In this document: piece by piece, positions 57,964-64,000 of the stretch | Layout of the letters: each line of letters begins with the position of its first letter | Numbering within the stretch: the stretch's first letter is position 1 | DNA from: Candidatus Pacearchaeota archaeon | Lineage (GTDB): Archaea; Nanoarchaeota; Nanoarchaeia; Pacearchaeales; GW2011-AR1 | NCBI GenBank assembly: GCA_023228245.1 | Contig: JALOBN010000005.1 | Location: 32,490 to 96,489, forward strand | Reading direction: 5' to 3' | DNA: 64,000 nucleotides | Made by a program: the position numbers and the translations under genes | The notes under the pieces: model-generated | The model's database searches: none | What the model saw: only the letters and a program-made list of their open reading frames with translations | What the model was told of the DNA's origin: nothing

Positions 57964-59448
57964 ATGGAGCTTAAAGTAAAAATTCTAAATTGGTCATCAG
58001 GAATTCCTGTTGCAATGCTGAATGAATCGACGGCAAAATTAATCGGAGTAAAAACTAACGGGAGAATTTCAATTAAAACTATGACTAAAAATCCGAAGTC
58101 GGTTTCTACAATTGTTGACATTGCGAAAACTCTCGTCGGAAAAAAAGAGGTCGCGGTTTCAACTGAACTGAAAGAAAGATTATCTTTAACAAAGGGACAA
58201 AAAGTAGATATTGATTTGTCTTTGAATCCAAAAAGTTTAGCATTTATAAAAAATAAAATGAATGGAAAAAGATTGAATCAAAAAGAAATTAGTGAAATTA
58301 TCTCTGATATCACGCAAAATTCTCTTTCCGACGCTGAAATTGCACTTTTCATTTCTGCAATGTATGATGAAGGAATGAATATGCAAGAAACAATTTATTT
58401 AATTAATGCAATTTTGAATTCAGGACAAAGATTAAAATGGAAAGGAAATTTTGTTGCAGATAAACATTCTATCGGAGGGATTCCTGGAAACAGGACAACT
58501 CCTCTTGTTGTTGCAATTTGTGCTGCTGGAGGATTGACAATGCCGAAATCATCGTCGAGAGCGATTACAACTGCTGCAGGAACTGCTGATGTAATTGAAA
58601 CAATTGCACGAGTAGAATTTTCTATGAAAGAACTAAGAAAAATTGTTGAGAAAACTGGAGCGTGTTTAATTTGGGGCGGTTCTTTGGAAATTGTTCCTGC
58701 CGACGAGAAAATAATCACAATTGAAAAAATGTTAAACATCGATCCTGAATCACAACTGCTTGCTTCGATTATGTCAAAGAAACTTGCATTAGGTGCAAAA
58801 TATATTTTGATTGACATTCCATACGGAAAAACCGCAAAAGTCGACAGAAAAAAAGGACTTGAATTAAAAAGTAAATTTGAATATCTTGGAAAATATTTTA
58901 AGAAAAAACTTCGTGTTGTTTTAACAAAAGGCGACGAGCCAATTGGAAACGGCGTCGGTCCTGTTCTTGAAATTTTTGATATCTTAAAAATTTTAAAACG
59001 TTCAGAAAATCGTGCACTTGATTTAGAAAAAAAATCTATTTTCCTTTCAGGACAGCTTTTTGAAATGACAGGTAAATCAAAAAAAGGCGAAGGAGAAAAA
59101 CTTGCGAAAGAAATTCTTGATTCAGGAAAAGCATTAAAAAAATTCAGCGAGATTATTCAAGTGCAGGGCGGAACAGTTGACCATTTAAAACCTGCAAGAT
59201 TCAAACGAAGTATTCTTGCAAAGCACGACGGGAAAATTTCTGAAATTGATAACAAGAAAATAAATTCTCTTGCAAGAATCGCTGGTTCGCCATTAGACAA
59301 AGCAGCAGGATTATATTTATATAAACACGTCGATGACAAAATAAAAGAAGGCGAAAAAGTCGTAACGATTTATTCAGAATCGCGTTCACGTTTAAGAGAA
59401 TCTGTTCGTTTTTTTCATTCCCAGAAACCTATAAAATTTAAGCATTAA
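57964..59448 (+). CDS. AMP phosphorylase (archaeal thymidine-phosphorylase family)
   Basis: 494 aa. It cleaves AMP with phosphate to adenine and ribose-1,5-bisphosphate. The N-terminal domain (about 1-85: SGIPVAMLNESTAKLIGVKTNGRISI) is specific to AMP phosphorylases versus bacterial DeoA. The phosphorylase core follows: ADKHSIGGIPGNRTTPLVVAI, MPKSSSRAITTAAGTADVIE, LIWGGSLEIVPAD, KGDEPIGNGVGPVLE. Starts 1 nt after the transporter gene, so probably cotranscribed. It feeds the R15P isomerase encoded at 40133; the third enzyme, type III RuBisCO, is not in the window. Confidence 0.93.
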   Translation: MELKVKILNWSSGIPVAMLNESTAKLIGVKTNGRISIKTMTKNPKSVSTIVDIAKTLVGKKEVAVSTELKERLSLTKGQKVDIDLSLNPKSLAFIKNKMNGKRLNQKEISEIISDITQNSLSDAEIALFISAMYDEGMNMQETIYLINAILNSGQRLKWKGNFVADKHSIGGIPGNRTTPLVVAICAAGGLTMPKSSSRAITTAAGTADVIETIARVEFSMKELRKIVEKTGACLIWGGSLEIVPADEKIITIEKMLNIDPESQLLASIMSKKLALGAKYILIDIPYGKTAKVDRKKGLELKSKFEYLGKYFKKKLRVVLTKGDEPIGNGVGPVLEIFDILKILKRSENRALDLEKKSIFLSGQLFEMTGKSKKGEGEKLAKEILDSGKALKKFSEIIQVQGGTVDHLKPARFKRSILAKHDGKISEIDNKKINSLARIAGSPLDKAAGLYLYKHVDDKIKEGEKVVTIYSESRSRLRESVRFFHSQKPIKFKH

Positions 59449-59478
59449 TTTTTTAAAGTCCATATTTCTATTTTATGC

Positions 59479-59748
59479 ATGGTTGAGAATCTTTACAGAA
59501 GAAAATTAGTTGAATATATCAAGAAAAATTTGAGGAAAGGTTACCCAATTGAAACCCTCAAAGTTGCATTAGTGAATCAAAATTATTCTCGCCCAATAAT
59601 TGAAGAAGCAGTTGCTGAATCAATGAAAGAGATGGCTTCTGAAGCTCCTGCTTTGAAAGAAAAACCAATAATCGAGCACGAAGTTATCGTCGACGAGCCT
59701 GTCGTTGAAAAAAAATCTTTCTGGAAAAAATTATTCGGAAAGAAATAA
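59479..59748 (+). CDS. Small hypothetical with N-terminal helical module
   Basis: 89 aa. RRKLVEYIKKNLRKGYPIETLKVALVNQNYSRPIIEEAVAES is a three-helix UBA-like module seen in many short DPANN proteins. An acidic linker (EHEVIVDEPVVE) and a basic, aromatic tail KKSFWKKLFGKK could contact membrane or RNA. No function known. It has its own TATA-like TTTTTTAAAG upstream. Confidence 0.72.
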   Translation: MVENLYRRKLVEYIKKNLRKGYPIETLKVALVNQNYSRPIIEEAVAESMKEMASEAPALKEKPIIEHEVIVDEPVVEKKSFWKKLFGKK

Positions 59749-59756
59749 CTTTTTAT

Positions 59757-60698
59757 TTAAGAAATAATTCTAAGATTTATTGCAACATTAATGTAACATC
59801 CTTGTCTACGCTGTACATCTATTATTTTATCACAAGTCGCGATGCTTGGTTGAATATGCCCAGAAAAATCCAAATAACAATCATCTCTTCCGGTTTGTTC
59901 TGATAACTCTGCACATATTGAAATATTTTTATTTATTAAAGCTCTATCACGGATGCATTCATCTTCGCCTTTGAATGTAGCACCATCGCAAAAAGACATT
60001 TCTTGAGGAAAAAAAGTTAGGCAATTTTTATTGCTCCCGCAAAGAGAAACATCTTGAGATTTAAATGCGAGGCAAGTTTTTTCGTCCATATTGTCTTCAA
60101 TTTTAGAACAATATTCCGTTGTTATCTGATTGGATTTATTTTCCCAATATAAAGCGTTTACAAAATTAAAATAACATACTTGCTTATCCTCCTCGCTGTA
60201 ATCAATTTCGTCGCAGATATTTATATTCCAGATTAGTTGAGATAAAGTATTATAACACGTCTTCTTACCAATCAGTTTTGATAATGTTTTACAATAAGAG
60301 GAGTCTTCCGTAGATATTGCTAAGCAAATATCATAAGGAGTTGTATCATTTAAATCGTCTAAAATTTCAGATTCTTCCAAAACTCCAATATCTTCGCTAT
60401 CATTAAGCATGTATCCGCAAAAAGAAGGATTATGATTTACTACTGCAAGACAATAATATTTTTCTTCTGAACCTAATTCATTTGATAACGGCAGTTGATT
60501 GCAGATACTATTTGAAAAATTATTTGGGTCAATCTCTTCTGGTTCTTGAACAAATTCTTCTTCGGTGAAATTTATTTCAGAATTATTTGTTAGATTTTCA
60601 TTATTAATAGACCCTCTGTAAATATAATTAAATAAGAAAAAAGCAATGAAGATTATTACAACCCCGACTACAATTCCGATAATCACCCCTCTTTTCAT
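59757..60698 (-). CDS. Membrane-anchored cysteine-repeat protein
   Basis: 313 aa. N-terminal anchor RGVIIGIVVGVVIIFIAFFLFNYIY (about 3-27), then an acidic linker and an external domain with 18 Cys in a recurring pattern C-L/Y-x-A/F...D-x-S-x-C (for example YCLAVVNHNPSFC, ICLAISTEDSSYC, TCLAFKSQDVSLC, NCLTFFPQEMSFC). Regularly spaced Cys pairs suggest a disulfide-stabilised helical repeat exposed on the cell surface. The function is unknown. Convergent with the preceding gene. Confidence 0.78.
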   Translation of the reverse strand: MKRGVIIGIVVGVVIIFIAFFLFNYIYRGSINNENLTNNSEINFTEEEFVQEPEEIDPNNFSNSICNQLPLSNELGSEEKYYCLAVVNHNPSFCGYMLNDSEDIGVLEESEILDDLNDTTPYDICLAISTEDSSYCKTLSKLIGKKTCYNTLSQLIWNINICDEIDYSEEDKQVCYFNFVNALYWENKSNQITTEYCSKIEDNMDEKTCLAFKSQDVSLCGSNKNCLTFFPQEMSFCDGATFKGEDECIRDRALINKNISICAELSEQTGRDDCYLDFSGHIQPSIATCDKIIDVQRRQGCYINVAINLRIIS

Positions 60699-60783
60699 AT
60701 TTATGTTACATTAATATAAGTTAAAAATGTTTTTAAAAATTCAACAATAAACTTTAAAACCTGTTATTAATCTATATAATTAA

Positions 60784-60910
60784 GCCTCCGTCGCATAATG
60801 GTATTGCACCGGTCTTGAGTAAGGATAAACCTTTCAATTGTTCGTCAAGGTTTTGTCAAACAAGATAACCGGGCCTTTACGGCTTCCAGGTTCGATTCCT
60901 GGCGGGGGCG
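60784..60910 (+). tRNA. tRNA-Ser(UGA) with 47-nt intron
   Basis: Class II tRNA. Acceptor GCCTCCG/CGGGGGC, anticodon stem CCGGT/ACCGG, anticodon UGA in exon 1 (60784-60819), intron 60820-60866 at the canonical 37/38 site, exon 2 from A 60867, variable arm GCC-TTTAC-GGC, T-arm CCAGGTTCGATTCCTGG, discriminator G. TATA-like CTATATAATT lies just upstream. Confidence 0.93.
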
Positions 60911-60938
60911 TTTATTTTGCTGAAACCAATTTTATTAA

Positions 60939-62864
60939 TTATTTTTCAAATTCTTTCAAAACTCTATCGTCGGGAGAAAGCAAATAAATATGGTCGCCAT
61001 GAAATCTTAATCCTCGATAAACTTTTTGATATAATTCTCTATTTGCTTTATCTTTATAAAATTTCCAATAATGTGTTGGTTTAATTTTGCTAAGAATTTT
61101 CCAAAATGCTTCTTTAACATTCGGATTCGGATATTTTGTAAAAACTATGCTGTTACACTGCTCACCGGGAAAATCAATTCCTCGCGAAACTCGCGTAGAA
61201 AATAAAACAACTCTCTCGCCTTCTTTAAATTCCTCAACTATTTTTCCTTCCTTGTCTTCGTCCTGAGTTTCTTTAAGTTCTTCGCTGGAAATTAAATTCT
61301 TAAGATTAAATTTTTCAATTTCAACCTTGCTCGGCAAATCTGCAAAACTATTTACATGAACTATCGTAGGCATTTTTGCTTTCTCAACACATTTTTCTAA
61401 CGCTTTCAAATATTTTTCTCTGCTCGCAATTCCCGAAGAGAAATTAGAATACTTGCAGTCAAGTTCCAAACCGGTTCGAACAACATCAAGTGTTCCGAGT
61501 CTTTCTGTTTCAGCTTCGATAATTTTAAATTTATCAAGCCCGAAAATTTCTTTTAAAACTTCTTCCGAATGAATTGTTCCAGACATAAGAACAAAAACTT
61601 TATTTTTATCTACGATTTCCCTAAATCTTTTAGCAAGATTTGTTGTCACAACATTCGCTAAAATATTATCCTCTTTTTTTTCAAAAATTGTGTAAGTCTC
61701 GTCGAGCGAACCTTCAAAAATAAAAGCGGTTTCCTGAACATCAATTAAATAACTGTCTTCTTCAATTTCATGAATTAATTCCAAAGGTTTCATAAAAATT
61801 TTGAGCAAGTCTAAAATTTCAGTTTCTTTTACTGAAACAATTTGTTCAGAAATAGCGAGCTCTCGAATTCGCATACTTCTTTTTATGTCTTTGACTTTTT
61901 CGCTGATTTCTCTTATTTCTTCTTCTGCTTTTTCAGAAACACCGACGATAGAAATTAAAGAATTTTGCAATCTGTCAATATTTATTATTCTGTTATTTGA
62001 AAAACTGTCAAGAAACTCGTCGCACTCGTCGATAATTTCTATTTCAGTTAAAGGTTTTCTATTCATCGCGGTTTCAAGTTTATATTTTTGCGAATTGAAA
62101 ACAATCACATCAGAATCCAAATACGAATTAAATTGTTCGTAGAATTTGCATCCTTCTTTTCTATTGTAAATTGTAAAAGTTGTGTCTTTCAATCCTTTGT
62201 AAGTTTTCTTTTTTTGGTCAGGGAAATTTTTTCTGTATTCATATTTTTCAGGAAGAACAGGACACCAGTAAGGACACGCACCTGCAACTGCCGCTCGTTT
62301 CACGTCGTCGATACTTTCATAATCTTCAGGATTTGCATCTTTGTTCTGTCGAATATATTCTTTTATTCTTCTCCAATTTTTCTCACTAAGTTCAATTTTG
62401 CACGGAATATTTCTATTGTCCGCCGATAAATCTTTTCCAATTAAACCTAAAACATCGTCTCTTTTTCTATCAAAAATATCTCCAAGCCGAGAATTAATTT
62501 CCATTTTTGGAATTGCAGTTTTGCTGTCTTCAAGAAATTTACAAGTATGATTTTTTCTTCCGGTTATTACGCTGATTTTTAATTTCTCTCCATTATTTTT
62601 CAAAACAAATTTCTTCCCTTCATAATCTTTTTTGTACTGTCTCTGCAAATTTTTTCCAGGAACAACAATCGACGCTTTTCCAATTTCTTTCGCAAGATGA
62701 AGTGCAATTGCAGATTTTCCTGTTCCGCACATTCCTCTAACAAAAATAACTCTGTTCCCTTCTTTTATTGAATTAAGAATTTCATTCACAACATCTTCCT
62801 GCGTTTTTCCGTTAGAAAATTTCAACGGTTTAAGAAATTCATTATTTTGATATAAACTCCACAT
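60939..62864 (-). CDS. XPD/DinG-like superfamily 2 helicase with cysteine cluster
   Basis: 641 aa. Walker A GMCGTGKS (44-51), DEAH-type box DECDEFLDSF (about 276), VFNSQKY before it (equivalent to DinG/XPD VFNHALL), and the C-terminal helicase motif VVLFSTRVSRGIDFPGEQ with FTKYPNPN. Cys at 108, 197, 201 and 239 (ACPYWC..., GCKFYEQ) are placed like the Fe-S ligands of XPD and DinG. Probably a 5'-3' DNA helicase for repair. The spacing of the first ligand is wide, so the cluster is likely but not certain. Confidence 0.85.
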   Translation of the reverse strand: MWSLYQNNEFLKPLKFSNGKTQEDVVNEILNSIKEGNRVIFVRGMCGTGKSAIALHLAKEIGKASIVVPGKNLQRQYKKDYEGKKFVLKNNGEKLKISVITGRKNHTCKFLEDSKTAIPKMEINSRLGDIFDRKRDDVLGLIGKDLSADNRNIPCKIELSEKNWRRIKEYIRQNKDANPEDYESIDDVKRAAVAGACPYWCPVLPEKYEYRKNFPDQKKKTYKGLKDTTFTIYNRKEGCKFYEQFNSYLDSDVIVFNSQKYKLETAMNRKPLTEIEIIDECDEFLDSFSNNRIINIDRLQNSLISIVGVSEKAEEEIREISEKVKDIKRSMRIRELAISEQIVSVKETEILDLLKIFMKPLELIHEIEEDSYLIDVQETAFIFEGSLDETYTIFEKKEDNILANVVTTNLAKRFREIVDKNKVFVLMSGTIHSEEVLKEIFGLDKFKIIEAETERLGTLDVVRTGLELDCKYSNFSSGIASREKYLKALEKCVEKAKMPTIVHVNSFADLPSKVEIEKFNLKNLISSEELKETQDEDKEGKIVEEFKEGERVVLFSTRVSRGIDFPGEQCNSIVFTKYPNPNVKEAFWKILSKIKPTHYWKFYKDKANRELYQKVYRGLRFHGDHIYLLSPDDRVLKEFEK

Positions 62865-62925
62865 CTTTATTAAAAACCTCTAAAAAGTAAATCAAAAGTT
62901 ATGTTATAAATTTTGTTGTAGAAAA

Positions 62926-63141
62926 TTATTCAACCCACTTAACGCCTTCGAAGTCATGTTTTGTTGCAATTAAAATAACGTCGACAAGCCACCAAATTCC
63001 AAAACCGCCGAGGGTAAATAATTTCAAAAGTCCTGTTCCTACTTTCCCCATAATAAATCTATCAATACCCAATTCACCGAATAAAACGGACATTACTAAA
63101 CATAAAATCCAGTTAACTTTCACTTCTTTCTTTTTAGTCAT
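62926..63141 (-). CDS. TM2 domain protein
   Basis: 71 aa. Two transmembrane helices joined by the TM2 signature: ILCLVMSVLFGELGIDRFIMGKVGTGLLKLFTLGGFGIWWLVDVILI (G-x-D-R-F and G...W-W-x-x-D). These small membrane proteins are widespread but of unknown role. A monocistronic-looking unit between the helicase and the 63179 gene. Confidence 0.9.
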   Translation of the reverse strand: MTKKKEVKVNWILCLVMSVLFGELGIDRFIMGKVGTGLLKLFTLGGFGIWWLVDVILIATKHDFEGVKWVE

Positions 63142-63178
63142 ACTAATCTATGCTTTCTATTTTTTTAAATGTTTAGAA

Positions 63179-63583
63179 TTAATCCATAAAAGGAATCTGT
63201 AAATATGTTTCGTCTTGGTTAGGGGAATATTCCGACCAAAATATTTTTCCTTTTTCGCTTCCTTCTTTTTTAACTAATAAATTTCGGCGTTCAATTCCTT
63301 CTGTAGAATCAGGGTCTCCTTCGCCCCATATCCCTTTTCTAAATTCTATTTTCTTTTCGTCAATCTCAATTTTGTATTCTTCCGGATTACCATTTTTATC
63401 TTTGTATTCAAAAGTTAAATATAAAGACCCCTCTTTATTATTTGGGTTTGTCCCATTTTTAATATGCAAACTGCATTTCTTTTTTCCGATATAAATATTC
63501 TCAACGTTCAAATCATGCCCTACTTCCAAAGATTGTTCAACTAATCTTTTAACAAGCATAGATTCTTTTTTATCATCACACAT
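63179..63583 (-). CDS. Hypothetical beta-rich protein
   Basis: 134 aa, no recognised family. A short helix (SMLVKRLVEQSLEVG) then alternating strands (ENIYIGKKKCSLHIKNG, GSLYLTFEYKDKNGNPEEYKIEIDEKKIEFRKG). No signal peptide or transmembrane segment, so probably cytosolic. An A/T-rich upstream region (63584-63640) is consistent with its own promoter. Confidence 0.6.
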   Translation of the reverse strand: MCDDKKESMLVKRLVEQSLEVGHDLNVENIYIGKKKCSLHIKNGTNPNNKEGSLYLTFEYKDKNGNPEEYKIEIDEKKIEFRKGIWGEGDPDSTEGIERRNLLVKKEGSEKGKIFWSEYSPNQDETYLQIPFMD

Positions 63584-63698
63584 AAAGATATTTAATCAAT
63601 TTCATTTAAATAAATTATTATTATTAAAAATACATTTTAGAATCTTGTTCAAACTAAGAAAAGATAGGTTTGAGGTTCGGTTACAATTAATATATTAA

Positions 63699-63986
63699 TT
63701 ATCCGAATAAAGCACTCAAACCTTCTGCTGCAGCTTCTTTCTTCTCTTCGATATGTGTTTCTTTCTTCTCTTCTTTATGAGCAACTGATGCAACTGGTGC
63801 AGCAGCAACTAAACTTGCGCTTGCCAATTCAACATCGATATTTACTCCCTTCAAGCTCGCAATTAATGACTTAATTTTTGAGTCATCAACTTGTCCGCCT
63901 GCAGCTGCAACAACACTTTTCAAATTTTTCTCGTCAATCTCTTTGCCGAGTTTGTGCAACAAAAGTGCTGCGTATATGTTTTCCAT
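63699..63986 (-). CDS. rpl12: 50S ribosomal protein aL12 (P1, stalk)
   Basis: 95 aa. MENIYAALLLHKLGKEIDEKNLKSVVAAAGGQVDDSKIKSLIASLKGVNIDVELASA is the archaeal P1 dimerisation domain. An Ala-rich then Lys/Glu-rich hinge follows, with the conserved C-terminal tail GLSALFG, which contacts translation factors. A TTTTTTTC-type run lies upstream; uL10, its usual partner, would lie beyond the right edge. Confidence 0.96.
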   Translation of the reverse strand: MENIYAALLLHKLGKEIDEKNLKSVVAAAGGQVDDSKIKSLIASLKGVNIDVELASASLVAAAPVASVAHKEEKKETHIEEKKEAAAEGLSALFG

Positions 63987-64000
63987 TTATTTTTTTCCTC

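Overview
The window is a low-GC archaeal chromosome segment (roughly 30% G+C by eye). It carries archaeal information-processing genes throughout: D-family DNA polymerase, Orc1/Cdc6, RNA polymerase subunits D, F and N, eukaryote-type ribosomal proteins (eL18, eL19, eL21, eL32, eS4, aL12), aIF1, RNase P Rpp21, prefoldin, archaeal SecDF/SecY and AglB. Proteins are short, genes overlap by 1-4 nt, many small lineage-specific ORFs are present, and the AMP phosphorylase/R15P isomerase pair occurs. Together this suggests a DPANN archaeon of the Pacearchaeota/Woesearchaeota type. That placement is inference, since no 16S gene lies in the window.

Layout. (1) 1-5.7 kb, minus strand: cdc6 - DP1 - DP2 (DP2 runs off the left edge). 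(2) 5.7-6.3 kb: a probable replication origin, an AT-rich core flanked by inverted ORB-like repeats. (3) 6.3-8.9 kb: small genes including a convergent pair of coiled-coil/HTH proteins with repeat-encoded linkers. (4) 8.9-11.9 kb: an accessory region with three copies of a ~12-bp repeat spaced about 370 bp apart, a decayed ORF, a tyrosine recombinase with a dif-like palindrome, an alkyltransferase, a catalytically headless serine-recombinase domain and, at its edge, a synonymous second copy of the uS9 C-terminal tail. (5) 11.9-16.6 kb, minus strand: ribosomal/RNA-polymerase operon eL21-rpoF-DUF655-uS13-uS4-uS11-rpoD-(tRNA-Leu)-eL18-uL13-uS9. (6) 16.6-19.1 kb: small genes (rpoN, half-VKOR, RNase P Rpp21), 5S rRNA and tRNAs Leu(UAG, intron), Arg(CCU) and Gly(UCC). 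(7) 19.1-21.6 kb: secF-secD. (8) 21.6-40.1 kb: surface-glycan/N-glycosylation cluster (flippase, GDP-mannose dehydratase, RmlD-like reductase, C-methyltransferase, glycosyltransferases, WecB, AglB oligosaccharyltransferase, phospho-GlcNAc transferase). (9) 40-43.5 kb: R15P isomerase, prefoldin alpha, DUF106 and SecY. (10) 43.6-56 kb, minus strand: the S10/spc/alpha ribosomal operon, uL3 to SecY, interrupted by four unrecognised small ORFs; its first gene, uL3, carries an in-frame TAG. (11) 56-64 kb: DPANN hypotheticals, AI-2E-type permease, AMP phosphorylase, intron-containing tRNA-Ser, XPD/DinG-like helicase, TM2 protein and aL12.

How it fits together. Replication initiation genes sit beside their origin. 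Ribosome, transcription and Sec-translocon genes form long tightly packed operons. Sec export feeds the AglB glycosylation machinery, whose donor sugars are made by the adjacent cluster. AMP phosphorylase and R15P isomerase are two of the three steps of the archaeal AMP-to-3-phosphoglycerate pathway (the third, RuBisCO III, is not in the window). Cysteine pairs in exported loops of SecY and SecD and in an 18-cysteine anchored protein, together with a VKOR-like half protein, hint at extracytoplasmic disulfide chemistry.
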